Shown here: piece after piece, positions 52,475 through 62,234 of the stretch
Numbering within the stretch: the stretch's first letter is position 1
Layout of the letters: every line of letters begins with the position of its first letter
Assembly: GCA_030682385.1 (NCBI GenBank)
Contig: JAUXOG010000013.1
Location: 1 to 64,000, forward strand
Reading direction: 5' to 3'
Length of the DNA: 64,000 bases
Source: Bacteroidota bacterium
GTDB taxonomy: Bacteria; Bacteroidota; Ignavibacteria; UBA10030; BY39
Notes under the pieces: model-generated
What the model was told of the DNA's origin: nothing
Database searches by the model: none
Seen by the model: only the letters and a program-made list of their open reading frames with translations
Position numbers and translations under genes: made by a program

Positions 52475-53287
52475 GTGAGTGAGCAAGAAAATAAATTAAG
52501 TTGGCTGCGCGAACATCTTTTAATAATATTTATTACGATTATTGCAGGATTGTTTTTAAGGACTTTTTTTATAGAAGTTTACCGTATTCCCACATCATCT
52601 ATGGCAAACACAATTTTGGAAGGCGATTATTTACTTGTTAATAAATTCATTTACAACTTTAAAAGTCCTAAATATTTTCCCTTCACCGATACAGAAATTA
52701 AGCGATTATCCATTCCAACTTTTCGGAAACCTCAACGGGGCGACATCGTGGTTTTCTATCATCCGGAAAACAGCAACGAAATCGAAAACTCCAACAGCGT
52801 CAGTTTCATCAAACGTTGTGTTGCGATAGCCGGCGATACAGTTCAAATTATCAATAACGTTTTATATATCAATGGCGCTGCATTTCCTGAAATTCAAACA
52901 TCAGCGAATCATTCCTCCTACAACTACGGACCGGTGGTCGTTCCTAAAAAAGGTGATGTCTTATCAATCAATAAATCGAATATAGCTGATTGGAAATTGT
53001 TTATCGAACGGGAAGGACATGCTGTTAGTTTATCTGATAACGATTTAATTTTAGTGGACGGAATAAAAACAGACATTTATACAATCGAGAGGAATTATTA
53101 CTTTATGCTGGGCGATAATCGAAACAACAGTTCCGATAGCCGCGACTGGGGATTTTTACCGGATGAAAATATAATAGGCAAAGCTCTATTTGTATTTTGG
53201 TCGTGGAATCAAGAACTCACTCTCAGTAATTTTATGGAAAAATTTGCAAGTATCCGTTGGAATCGAATCGGGATGCTGATTAATTAA
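52475..53287 (+). CDS. lepB: Signal peptidase I (second tandem copy)
   Basis: The 270-residue protein repeats the layout of its neighbour: membrane anchor LLIIFITIIAGLFLRTFFIEV, serine in IPTSSMANTILEGDYLLVNKF near residue 39, lysine in FIKRCVAIAGDTVQIIN near 109, and MLGDNRNNSSDSRDWGFLP near 210-228. Both catalytic residues are kept, so both copies are probably active. Translation starts at a GTG at 52475, 2 bp after the previous stop. The pair probably arose by duplication; they may divide substrates such as T9SS cargo, lipoprotein-poor exports or pilins, which is speculation. Confidence 0.95.
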   Translation: MSEQENKLSWLREHLLIIFITIIAGLFLRTFFIEVYRIPTSSMANTILEGDYLLVNKFIYNFKSPKYFPFTDTEIKRLSIPTFRKPQRGDIVVFYHPENSNEIENSNSVSFIKRCVAIAGDTVQIINNVLYINGAAFPEIQTSANHSSYNYGPVVVPKKGDVLSINKSNIADWKLFIEREGHAVSLSDNDLILVDGIKTDIYTIERNYYFMLGDNRNNSSDSRDWGFLPDENIIGKALFVFWSWNQELTLSNFMEKFASIRWNRIGMLIN

Positions 53288-53294
53288 ACTAATT

Positions 53295-54431
53295 ATGGCG
53301 GGAATTTATTTACATATTCCATTCTGTGAACGCAAGTGCATCTATTGCGACTTTTATTCTGAAACAAACCACAAAGACCATAGCGTATTCGTCAAGTTCT
53401 TGTTAAAAGAAATTGAACTTTATAGCGATTATCATAATCTTGAAGAAATACAAACTATTTATTTCGGCGGTGGAACGCCGAGTCTGCTTCACCCATTGCA
53501 AATATCCGAAATTATAAATGCTATACAAAAATTATTTAAGGTAAATCAACAAGCCGAAATTACACTCGAAGTAAATCCCGGTACTGTCGATCTCCAAAAA
53601 CTCAAAGAGTATAAAAATTCAGGAATCAATCGTCTCAGTATTGGAGTGCAATCGTTTAATGACGACGACCTGAAATTTCTTTCGCGTATTCATTCTGTTG
53701 CAGATGGGTTACGGTGCATATCTGATGCGAAAGAAGCCGGATTCGAGAACATCGGTATCGATTTAATTTATTCCCTGCCAACACAAACGATCGAAAGTTT
53801 ACTTTATAATCTACAAATAGCGATTGATGCCAAAGTCAATCATATATCGGCTTATAGTTTGATAGTTGAGGAAGGAACGCAGTTGCATCAACTCGTAAAG
53901 AATAAAAGCATTCTGATGGTTGATGAAGCAATCGAAACACAGATGATGGATATTACAATCGATGGATTGAAATCGGCTGGTTTTGACCACTACGAAATAT
54001 CCAATTTTGCAAAACCCGGTTACGAATCAAAACATAACAGTAATTACTGGAATCATTCGAATTACCTTGGGTTTGGGCCATCTGCCCATTCGTTCTGGAA
54101 AAACAAACGTTGGTGGAATATTGATACGATATTCAGTTATTATAGCCGGCTTGAAAATAATTTGCTGCCTATTTCTGAAACTGAAAATTTAAACACCGAG
54201 CAATTAATTAACGAAAAATTTATGTTAGGTTTGCGCAGCCGAGGTGTGGATTTTAAGTTGTTGAATGAAGAATTTAACCACGATTATAAATTACAATTTG
54301 AAAATCTCATACACAAACTTACATCGAATCAATTAGCTTCATACGAAAACGGTCATCTACGTTTAACCAAAAGTGGGATTATGATTGCTGATGAAATAAG
54401 CAGGATGTTCATCTTGCGAAATTCTGTTTAA
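53295..54431 (+). CDS. hemW: HemW-type radical SAM protein
   Basis: The 378-residue protein has the radical SAM cluster CERKCIYC near residues 11-18, followed by the phenylalanine of the CxxxCxxCxF form (IYLHIPFCERKCIYCDFYS). Further marks are IQTIYFGGGTPSLL near 55-68, EITLEVNPGTVDLQKL, INRLSIGVQSFNDDDLKFLSRIH and HYEISNFAKPGYESKHNSNYW. This is the HemW (heme chaperone) group formerly annotated as oxygen-independent coproporphyrinogen oxidase; the CxxxCxxC motif lacks the extra cysteine of true HemN. It lies 7 bp after the second signal peptidase. Confidence 0.93.
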   Translation: MAGIYLHIPFCERKCIYCDFYSETNHKDHSVFVKFLLKEIELYSDYHNLEEIQTIYFGGGTPSLLHPLQISEIINAIQKLFKVNQQAEITLEVNPGTVDLQKLKEYKNSGINRLSIGVQSFNDDDLKFLSRIHSVADGLRCISDAKEAGFENIGIDLIYSLPTQTIESLLYNLQIAIDAKVNHISAYSLIVEEGTQLHQLVKNKSILMVDEAIETQMMDITIDGLKSAGFDHYEISNFAKPGYESKHNSNYWNHSNYLGFGPSAHSFWKNKRWWNIDTIFSYYSRLENNLLPISETENLNTEQLINEKFMLGLRSRGVDFKLLNEEFNHDYKLQFENLIHKLTSNQLASYENGHLRLTKSGIMIADEISRMFILRNSV

Positions 54432-54471
54432 TAATCTATATTTAAGAAAAATTTAACCAAATGAGGAAGTA

Positions 54472-57165
54472 ATGCAACAAAAAAACTGGTATCATAGAAT
54501 TTCTGCAATCGGAGTTTTATTGGCTTCGTTTATTGTTTATTATATAACAACACCTCCGACTTTAGTATTTTGGGATGTTGGCGAATTCATTGCCGCTGCA
54601 TTCTTATTGCAGGTACCTCATCCTCCGGGTTCTCCGTTTTTCTTACTCTTGGGTCGCATAGCAAGTATGCTGCCTCTTTCAGGCGATATAGCTGTACGTG
54701 TTCACTTAATGTCGGGTATTTCAAGTGCACTTACTGTTATGTTTCTGTATTTAATTATAGTCAGGTTGATTGTTTCATTCCGCGGTAATCCGGTTTCAGT
54801 GTTAGATAAATTGTCAGTTTATGGAGCTTCTGTAATCGGTGCTTTATCATTAGCTTTTGGTACAACTTTCTGGTTCAGTGCTACCGAAGCTGAAGTTTAT
54901 GGGGTGAGTATGTTATTCGTAGCCATAATCGTTTGGTTAATTATGCGCTGGTACGACCATCACCAGGAACCGCATAACGAAAAATATATTTTCTTAATTG
55001 CATATCTGATCGGACTATCAATCGGTGTCCATTTATTAGCGGTTCTTACTGTGTTCACTGTGGCAATGATTTATTATTTCAGAAAATATGAATTCCAAAC
55101 TAATTCGTTCATTAAATTGGGTATAATTTCAGTCATCATTTTCTTTGGAATATATCCCGGAGTAGTTAAATATTTCCCGATAATGTTGAACGGGGAATTC
55201 AGAGGGATAAAGAACGATTTAATTTCCTACATTCCTGTTTTATTGATATTGGGTTCTTTCTACGGAATATATTATTCCATCAAAAATAAGATAAAGATTT
55301 TAAATATTACTTTAATTTCGTTTTTACTTATAGTAATAGGTTATTCGACTTACACATTAGTTCTTATCAGAGCCAATGTTCCCGATATGCCGATGAATGA
55401 AAATGATCCGAGTAATTTGTCGCGGCTTGTCAGTTACTTAAGTCGCGAACAATATGGCGATGCCCCAGTGATGCAGCGACGCTACAGTCAGGAACCAATG
55501 CATGCACAAACTTGGCAAAATTATACAAGCGATATACATTTTATGTTCAAGTATCAAATAAACCATATGTACATTCGTTATCTTAGTTGGAATTATATTG
55601 GGATAGAAGGCGACTGGCAGGATGCAGGTGTTAGCTGGAAATATACTTTTGGAATCCCATTCTTACTCGGTTTACTCGGAATCTATTATCATTTTCGTAA
55701 GGATTGGAAAATGGCTTTACCTTTTCTCGCGATGTTCATTGTAATGGGAGTTGTGTTGGCACTTTATCAAAATCAACAGCAGCCACAACCGCGTGAGCGC
55801 GATTATTTTTATGTAGGTTCGTTTTTCGTTTTTTCAATCTGGATATCTTTAGGTATCATTGCTATCATCGATTTTATAAAAAAATATTTAAAGAAAGAAA
55901 ATTTGTTTTCAATCGGAACCGGAGGTGTGCTTGCATTATTTTTCATCGCGATACCGGTTAATTTTTTAAAAGTCAACTGGCACGGACTCGACAGAAGCAA
56001 TAATTATGTCGCTTGGGATTACTCGTATAACATTTTACAAACATGTGAGAAAGATGCAATTCTATTTACTAACGGTGATAACGATACATTTCCCCTATGG
56101 TATCTCCAGGATGTGGAAGGAGTCCGCCGTGATATTCGAATTGTTAATTTGAGTTTGGTGAATACAAACTGGTACATCAAGCAGTTAAAAAATTACCGAC
56201 CGCACGGCGCTAAAAAAGTAGCTATAAGTTTTTCCGATTCACAAATCGATCAACTTCAGCCGATTGTTTGGGAAACTCGCCAGATGAACATACCTGTTCC
56301 CAAAAATGTGTTCGAAAAATTTGGTGTTACCGATACTGCTCTGATAAACAAAGGCAGAATATCTTTCACGATGGCGAACACAGTAACGTTCGGCGAGCAT
56401 AAAGTAATTCGGGTTCAAGATATATTAGTGCGCGATATTATAATGTCGAACAAATGGGAGCGTCCGGTTTATTTTGCAACCACAGTATCGCCTGATAGTA
56501 AAATTGGATTGGATAATTACATGTGGATGGATGGTTTAGCTTGGCGATTTAAACCTGTTGCTGCAACGCAGGAGACAGGTATCCACACGGAAATTATGGA
56601 TTCTAATTTTATGTCTGAAAATACTGTTCCCTCCAAAGAACCGCAATACGGCTACCTGTATCGTGGATTAAATGATACTACTTCATATTTCGATGAAAAT
56701 ATCACACGTCTTACAGTAAACTACCGTTCAGGATTTGTAAGGTTAGCTTTGCAGTATTTCAACGTTGAGAAGAATACCGAAAAAGCCTTGAAAGTTTTAG
56801 ATCGGATGGAAGAAGCTATGCCATTGAAGGGAATTTCTTTCGACTGGCGGTTAGCTTCAGATGTTATGTCGATTTATTCACGGCTTGGCAATGTAGAAAA
56901 ACGAAATATGTATGCCGATTATTTAGAAAAAGAATGCTGGAAAATGATTAATACTAATCAAGCTGATATGAATTCTTACTACAATCCGTATCGCGTTCTG
57001 CTCGAAATTTATGACAGTAACAACAATTATGAAAAGGCAATAGAAGTTCTGAACCGCATTGGAGTATTTTATCCGAACGATCCTTCTATCACAGGCAGGA
57101 TTGCAGAACTGCAAGCCCGGCAAAAAGCTGCTGCCGAGCACAAAGATTCGGTCTCTAAACCATAA
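54472..57165 (+). CDS. DUF2723 family membrane glycosyltransferase-like protein (GT-C type, TMEM260-related)
   Basis: The 897-residue protein has about 11-12 membrane helices in its first 520 residues and a soluble C-terminal half ending in TPR-like helices. The DUF2723 signature is TPPTLVFWDVGEFIAAAFLLQVPHPPGSPFFLLLGRI near 23-59, with FSATEAEVYGVSMLF near 131-145 and QPRERDYFYVGSF near 440. The aspartate-glutamate pair in DVGE fits a GT-C catalytic site. Relatives include human TMEM260, an O-mannosyltransferase. It may use the lipid-linked mannose made by the protein at 1928-2644 to glycosylate exported proteins or glycans; this is inference. It begins the second glycan cluster. Confidence 0.88.
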   Translation: MQQKNWYHRISAIGVLLASFIVYYITTPPTLVFWDVGEFIAAAFLLQVPHPPGSPFFLLLGRIASMLPLSGDIAVRVHLMSGISSALTVMFLYLIIVRLIVSFRGNPVSVLDKLSVYGASVIGALSLAFGTTFWFSATEAEVYGVSMLFVAIIVWLIMRWYDHHQEPHNEKYIFLIAYLIGLSIGVHLLAVLTVFTVAMIYYFRKYEFQTNSFIKLGIISVIIFFGIYPGVVKYFPIMLNGEFRGIKNDLISYIPVLLILGSFYGIYYSIKNKIKILNITLISFLLIVIGYSTYTLVLIRANVPDMPMNENDPSNLSRLVSYLSREQYGDAPVMQRRYSQEPMHAQTWQNYTSDIHFMFKYQINHMYIRYLSWNYIGIEGDWQDAGVSWKYTFGIPFLLGLLGIYYHFRKDWKMALPFLAMFIVMGVVLALYQNQQQPQPRERDYFYVGSFFVFSIWISLGIIAIIDFIKKYLKKENLFSIGTGGVLALFFIAIPVNFLKVNWHGLDRSNNYVAWDYSYNILQTCEKDAILFTNGDNDTFPLWYLQDVEGVRRDIRIVNLSLVNTNWYIKQLKNYRPHGAKKVAISFSDSQIDQLQPIVWETRQMNIPVPKNVFEKFGVTDTALINKGRISFTMANTVTFGEHKVIRVQDILVRDIIMSNKWERPVYFATTVSPDSKIGLDNYMWMDGLAWRFKPVAATQETGIHTEIMDSNFMSENTVPSKEPQYGYLYRGLNDTTSYFDENITRLTVNYRSGFVRLALQYFNVEKNTEKALKVLDRMEEAMPLKGISFDWRLASDVMSIYSRLGNVEKRNMYADYLEKECWKMINTNQADMNSYYNPYRVLLEIYDSNNNYEKAIEVLNRIGVFYPNDPSITGRIAELQARQKAAAEHKDSVSKP

Positions 57166-57185
57166 TTTTTGTAACCAGCTAAAGC

Positions 57186-58301
57186 GTGAAGATATTAATT
57201 TTTAACTGGCAGGATATCAGGAATCCTCTTTCGGGTGGAGCTGAAGTTCACCTGCATGAAATATTTTCACGCATTGCTCAGTTAGGGCATGAAGTTACTC
57301 TCTATTGTTCATCATTTAAGGGGGCAAAGAGGGAAGAAAATATTGGCGGTATTAGAGTTATTAGAGAGGGAGGACGGTATCTTTTTAATTTCCGTGTTGT
57401 CTATAAATACTTAACAACATTTCGAAAGGGAAAATATGATATCGTTATTGATGATATGAACAAGATTCCTTTTTTTACTCCACTCTATGTCCGAAAACCA
57501 TTGTTCTTCATTATCCATCATCTCTTTAATAAGAGTATATTTTTAGAAGCTCCTTTGCCGATGGCGCTATATGTTTTTTTAATGGAAAAGATTGGAATTT
57601 ATATTTGTAAAAAAAGTGGAGTGCCGGTCATTGTAGTCTCGCCAAGCACCAAAGCTGAGATGATTGAAAAAGGAATCGAATCACAGAAAATTTATTTTGC
57701 CTATAATTGCGTTGACCATAAGCTTTATAAGCCGGAAGAAAATAACAGAAGCTCAACAAAGTTAATCGGTTATTTCGGCAGGATAAAGAAATACAAATCA
57801 ATTGAACATTTGCTGCAAACTTTTGCAATCGTAATTAAGGAATATCCTGACCTTAAACTTGTTATTATTGGCGAGGGTGATAACCGGATTAATCTGCAAA
57901 ATTTATCTAAAGAATTAGGGATAGAAAAAAATGTTGAATTTACCGGGTTTGTGGACGAAGTAACAAAAGTAAATCTGTTACAACAAATGTGGTTTCTTGT
58001 TAATACTTCTTCAAAAGAAGGATGGGGATTAACAGTTATTGAAGCAAACGCTTGCAAGACACCGGTAATTGCGAGTAATGTACCGGGACTACGAGATTCA
58101 GTCAAGGACGGGGAAACAGGATTGCTTTATGAATATGGGAATATTCCGGAGCTTGCAACAAAAATTAAATTGCTGCTTGACGATAATTCACTTCGACAGA
58201 AGTTATCTGCAAACGCATATCAATGGGCAAAAACTTTTGATTGGGATGTTGCTGCAAGAACAACTATTGAACTTCTCAATAGTAACTTATTGAAAAAGTA
58301 A
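57186..58301 (+). CDS. Glycosyltransferase family 4
   Basis: The 371-residue protein is a GT-B, GT4 enzyme. The acceptor half starts KILIFNWQDIRNPLSGGAEVHLHEIFSRIAQLGHEVTLYC; the donor half carries LIGYFGRIKKYKSIEHLLQTF near 195-215, LVIIGEGDNRINLQNL, and VNTSSKEGWGLTVIEANACKTPVIASNVPGLRDSV near 275-309, with the EX7E motif. Translation starts at a GTG at 57186, 20 bp after the DUF2723 gene. The sugar is unknown; this type is common in surface-glycan and glycolipid synthesis. Confidence 0.88.
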   Translation: MKILIFNWQDIRNPLSGGAEVHLHEIFSRIAQLGHEVTLYCSSFKGAKREENIGGIRVIREGGRYLFNFRVVYKYLTTFRKGKYDIVIDDMNKIPFFTPLYVRKPLFFIIHHLFNKSIFLEAPLPMALYVFLMEKIGIYICKKSGVPVIVVSPSTKAEMIEKGIESQKIYFAYNCVDHKLYKPEENNRSSTKLIGYFGRIKKYKSIEHLLQTFAIVIKEYPDLKLVIIGEGDNRINLQNLSKELGIEKNVEFTGFVDEVTKVNLLQQMWFLVNTSSKEGWGLTVIEANACKTPVIASNVPGLRDSVKDGETGLLYEYGNIPELATKIKLLLDDNSLRQKLSANAYQWAKTFDWDVAARTTIELLNSNLLKK

Positions 58302-58312
58302 AGGTCTGAAAG

Positions 58313-59308
58313 ATGAAAATGGGCGAAAATAAAAGAATCCTGTTTTCATCCACAATTTACACTTCTTTTATTAAAGAAGATTTTAACATTCTCGAAAAAC
58401 ATTTCGTAGTTCATAGGATAATCGGCAGCGGATTTATTCACATCATCAAATTATTGTTTTCTGTTCCGAAAGCAGAAGTTACATTTACCTGGTTTGCCTC
58501 AGTTTACTCGGCATTCGTTGTTTTCTTCTCCCGATTGTTTGGAAAAAAATCTGTAATTGTCATTGGAGGTGTTGACGTTGCTGATTATAAGGAAATCAAT
58601 TACGGCATCTGGTTAAGCTGGTGGAAATCGAAATTTGTCCGTTACGCTATCCGTAATGCCGATAAAATATTATCTGTCGATCCGTTCTTAATTGCCGAAG
58701 CAAAGCGCCTTGCAAATTATGACGGGAAAAATATAGTTTATCTTCCGACCGGTTACGATTATAATTTCTGGAAACCGGAAGGGAAAAAGGAAGATTATAT
58801 TTTGAGTGTCGGGGCTTGCGAAGATGAATGGCGTATGATGAAAAAAGGTTTCGACAAGTTGATCGAAGCGGCTGTTGAACTTCCCGAAATACAATTTAAA
58901 ATCATCGGAATAAAAGAGGAGTTATTCAAAAAAATCAAACCGTATCTCCCTAAAAATGTTGAAGTAATCACATTCGTCGAACGGGAAACACTGCTGAAGT
59001 ATTATCAGAAAGCAAAAGTATATACACAAATTTCCTTTACCGAAGGATTACCTAACTCGTTATGTGAAGCAATGTTATGCGAATGTATTCCGGTCGGAAC
59101 GAACCGCGGCGGCATACCGACAGGCATTGGGAAAACGGGCTTCATAATTGAATATGGTGATATAGGAGCTATGAAGGAAGCTTTCAGAAATGCAATTAAA
59201 CTTCCAAGCGAAACAGGGAAAAAAGCACGTCAGCACGTGGTTGAAAATTTTCCAATTCATAAAAGAGAAAGTTCTCTCAAGGCAATCATTCAGGATTTAA
59301 CAAAGTGA
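58313..59308 (+). CDS. Glycosyltransferase family 4-like protein
   Basis: The 331-residue protein has a reduced GT-B layout. The N-terminal half is short (ILFSSTIYTSFIKEDFNILEKHFVVHRI, VIVIGGVDVADYKEINYG). The C-terminal half has IVYLPTGYDYNFWKPEGKKEDYILSVGACEDEWRMMKKGFDKLIEAA near 137-183 and VYTQISFTEGLPNSLCEAMLCECIPVGTNRGGIPTGIG near 235-272, which includes the acidic donor site. It lies 11 bp after the previous GT4 gene and its stop overlaps the flippase start as GTGA. Function is probably addition of one sugar in the same glycan. Confidence 0.84.
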   Translation: MKMGENKRILFSSTIYTSFIKEDFNILEKHFVVHRIIGSGFIHIIKLLFSVPKAEVTFTWFASVYSAFVVFFSRLFGKKSVIVIGGVDVADYKEINYGIWLSWWKSKFVRYAIRNADKILSVDPFLIAEAKRLANYDGKNIVYLPTGYDYNFWKPEGKKEDYILSVGACEDEWRMMKKGFDKLIEAAVELPEIQFKIIGIKEELFKKIKPYLPKNVEVITFVERETLLKYYQKAKVYTQISFTEGLPNSLCEAMLCECIPVGTNRGGIPTGIGKTGFIIEYGDIGAMKEAFRNAIKLPSETGKKARQHVVENFPIHKRESSLKAIIQDLTK

Positions 59309-60705
59309 CGAGAGTTTCAAAAAATATTCTCTCGCTCGCAATCAGCGAAGGAGGCAGCCGACTCATTGGTTTCGTTACAACTGTATATTTAGTACGTTCA
59401 TTGAGTATGCACGATTTCGGATTAATCAGCATAGCAATCGCGGTATTCGGATATGCTCTGCTTTTCGCGGCACACTGGTTTAATACTTATGGAATAAGAC
59501 AGGTGGCTTCGGGAACAAACAGCGATTTCGTAGGCAATTTTATTTCGCTCCGATTTATTTTATCGGTCTTAATTATTATTATTGTCTCAATTATTTCAGT
59601 TATTATTGTTACTGATTATCGACTATCCACTTTAATTATTTATTTTACAATCAGCATCATTCCGGGCGCGTTGTTTTTAGATTGGTATTTTCAAGGTAGA
59701 GAAGATTTAGTTCCGGTATCAATCAGCAAACTTATCATATCGTTTGTTTATCTTTTATTTCTATTATTATTTCTAAATCATAATTCAATTATGGTAGTGC
59801 CGCTTTCGTTTTTATTCGCAAATGTCGCTGGTCTTATTTTAATTTTCGTTTGGTTTAATTCAAAGTATGGATTCATAAAATTATCTATTTCAATTTCCAG
59901 ATGGAAAATAATTATTAAAGAATCGTTTGCCGTTTCTTTTGCATCGACATTGGCTCAATTAAATGTGAATTTGCCGGTGCTGGTAGTGGGAATAATTTTA
60001 ACCGCTTCGGATGTGGCAATCTTCAACGTTGCGAGTAAGTTTGTATTTGTTCTTTTGATAGCGGATAGATTATTTTATTCGATTTATTTTCCGGCTATCA
60101 CAAGAATATATTCTCAAAACCAAAATAAAATATCTGAAATTATTAACTTCGTCTTACGATGGTTAATCTTATTTATTTTACCGTTGAGTTTATTCTGCAT
60201 CATCGCTGCTGAACCGCTTATTAAATTAGTTTTTGGAATTCAATACACAAATTCAATTATCATATTCCAGGTTCTCATCGGCTATTTCTTGATCACGATA
60301 CTGAATTCCGTTTTAGGTTACACATTAGTGGCAATCAAACAGGAAAAATATTTTGCACGAACTATTTATTTCGGAGCGATTGCAAATTTAATCCTCGTTC
60401 TTCTCTTAACTTATCACTTTGGCTTACTCGGAACCGCAATCGCAATTGTAACTGTCGAATTGCTAATCCTGATTGCTTTCAAATTATATCTTAAAAAATT
60501 TGTAGAAGTAGATATAATAAATTATATTTTAAAAGGAATGCCTGCACTGGCTGCTATGGGCTTAACTATTTACTATACAATAACATACAACGTTGCCCTC
60601 TCAATTATTGCGGGCTTAATAGTTTATTCCGTTTTAATTTATCTGTTCAAATGTGTTTATAAATCAGATATTCTAAAAATTAAAGAACTGCTATTATGGA
60701 AATAA
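59305..60705 (+). CDS. Oligosaccharide flippase of the MOP superfamily
   Basis: The 466-residue protein has about 12-14 hydrophobic helices and starts VSKNILSLAISEGGSRLIGFVTTVYLVRSLSMHDFGLISIAIAVFGYALLF, the pattern of Wzx/RfbX-type flippases. It is distinct from the longer flippase at 10657-12213, which suggests a second lipid-linked glycan is assembled and flipped by this cluster. It begins at a GTG overlapping the upstream stop, and its end overlaps the deacetylase gene by 10 bp. Confidence 0.88.
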   Translation: MTRVSKNILSLAISEGGSRLIGFVTTVYLVRSLSMHDFGLISIAIAVFGYALLFAAHWFNTYGIRQVASGTNSDFVGNFISLRFILSVLIIIIVSIISVIIVTDYRLSTLIIYFTISIIPGALFLDWYFQGREDLVPVSISKLIISFVYLLFLLLFLNHNSIMVVPLSFLFANVAGLILIFVWFNSKYGFIKLSISISRWKIIIKESFAVSFASTLAQLNVNLPVLVVGIILTASDVAIFNVASKFVFVLLIADRLFYSIYFPAITRIYSQNQNKISEIINFVLRWLILFILPLSLFCIIAAEPLIKLVFGIQYTNSIIIFQVLIGYFLITILNSVLGYTLVAIKQEKYFARTIYFGAIANLILVLLLTYHFGLLGTAIAIVTVELLILIAFKLYLKKFVEVDIINYILKGMPALAAMGLTIYYTITYNVALSIIAGLIVYSVLIYLFKCVYKSDILKIKELLLWK

Positions 60706-62234
60706 AAATTGGAATAATAGGAAAGTCGGATGGGTGGGAAAGTGTGTTATCTCAAATCGGAATTCCTTTTTCGATTTGTAGTAATGTTGATGAGGTAAAA
60801 TTAAACAGCTTTCCGATAATAGTTCTTTCGGATGATATTACAACGCATCAGTTACTCGCTGTAAAAAAATATATTGAAACAGGCGGATGTGTGATTTGCT
60901 CGGCTGCTGTGATTGATAATATATCACTTGAAAGATCAAAAAGAGATTATATCAAGTATCTTGTTTCCGATTTACTAGGAGTTTTTGCTGATTCCGAGAT
61001 TATAGATGTTTATACTGATGCCACAATATCAGAAGGTGCCAGTCATTTAAAGACTGATAAGAATATTCCTGCTGTTCTGGCGAGTAAATTCGGAGATGGT
61101 TTTGTTGTAATATTGCCATTCGATGTTGATGCTTTATTTGAAAATACAAACTCGAAAAAGAAAAACTTTTATTTGGAAGGGAAGCGGCTGCCGTTCGAAA
61201 ATGTTTCGTTGGTGTCGAAAGGTTCACTTCGACGCTTAATTACAAAATCTATCGAGTTGATTTATTCGCATTGTAATTTACATTTTGGACACAAGTGGTA
61301 TTACCCGGATGGTCATAAATCGGTTTTTATTTTTCGTGTAGATACTGATTACGGCACTGAGGAGCAGGTCGATTCTTTGTATAAACTTTCGCAGATGTAT
61401 CAGATTCCGATAACATGGTTTGTGGATGTTAAGTCGCAGCAAAAATGGATTAGCAAATACTCTGAAATGCAAAATCATGAAATTGGAGTTCATTGCTACG
61501 AGCATACGGTGTATGAATCTTACGCCGATAACTACTCAAACATTCGCAAAGCTTTAGAAATTATGAAAGCAAACGGAATCAATTCGAAAGGTTTTGCGGC
61601 GCCGTTTGGAAAATGGAATCCCGCACTCGGACAAGCAGTTCGAGATTTGGATTTTGAGTATTCTTCCGAGTTTGCTTATGACTATGATAACTTACCTTCA
61701 TTCACGAACTATTCTACTTTGCAAATACCTGTTCATCCAATTTGTATCGGAAGTTTGAGAAGACAGGGTTACACAGCCGGAGAAATGATAGCATATTATG
61801 AAAATGAGATCGAGAAAAAATTAAAACTGAATGAGCCAATCATTTTATATCACCATCCGACAAATGAAAATATTGATGTAGTAGAAAAGATTTTTCAGAG
61901 ATTGCACTCAATCGATATCCCTAAACTTACAATGCACCAATTTGCCGAGTGGTGGAATAAAAGGGAAAAAGCAAATGTTATAATTCAGCAGGATGGAACA
62001 ATACTGAATGTAAACACTGAGCATGCGATTCCGGAATTAAGATTAAGATTGGCATCTCCTGCCGGAAAAGAAACAATAACCGCATCAGAGCCGTCGATTG
62101 AATTAGATAAAATTAGTTGGCAGGAAAAAGAAATCCCGCTTCCTTTGCCGAAGGATATTCATCGTATAAGAAAGTTTAATATCTGGATGCTCATAAATAA
62201 AATTGAAGATTATTTTTTCACAGGTAGAAAATGA
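60696..62234 (+). CDS. Polysaccharide deacetylase family protein (NodB-like) with extra N- and C-terminal domains
   Basis: The 512-residue protein has a NodB homology domain in its middle (about 205-430). Motif 1 is FRVDTDYGTEEQ, motif 2 is HEIGVHCYEHT with the HxxxH metal pair, motif 3 is GFAAPFGKWNP, and the last is IILYHHPTNEN. The first 170 residues form an alpha/beta domain (KIGIIGKSDGWESVLSQIGIPFSICSN) that looks like a glutamine-amidotransferase-type fold without a visible catalytic cysteine triad, perhaps a binding module. No signal peptide is visible, so it probably acts in the cytoplasm on a lipid-linked or nucleotide-linked sugar. It overlaps both neighbours. Confidence 0.82.
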   Translation: MEIKIGIIGKSDGWESVLSQIGIPFSICSNVDEVKLNSFPIIVLSDDITTHQLLAVKKYIETGGCVICSAAVIDNISLERSKRDYIKYLVSDLLGVFADSEIIDVYTDATISEGASHLKTDKNIPAVLASKFGDGFVVILPFDVDALFENTNSKKKNFYLEGKRLPFENVSLVSKGSLRRLITKSIELIYSHCNLHFGHKWYYPDGHKSVFIFRVDTDYGTEEQVDSLYKLSQMYQIPITWFVDVKSQQKWISKYSEMQNHEIGVHCYEHTVYESYADNYSNIRKALEIMKANGINSKGFAAPFGKWNPALGQAVRDLDFEYSSEFAYDYDNLPSFTNYSTLQIPVHPICIGSLRRQGYTAGEMIAYYENEIEKKLKLNEPIILYHHPTNENIDVVEKIFQRLHSIDIPKLTMHQFAEWWNKREKANVIIQQDGTILNVNTEHAIPELRLRLASPAGKETITASEPSIELDKISWQEKEIPLPLPKDIHRIRKFNIWMLINKIEDYFFTGRK

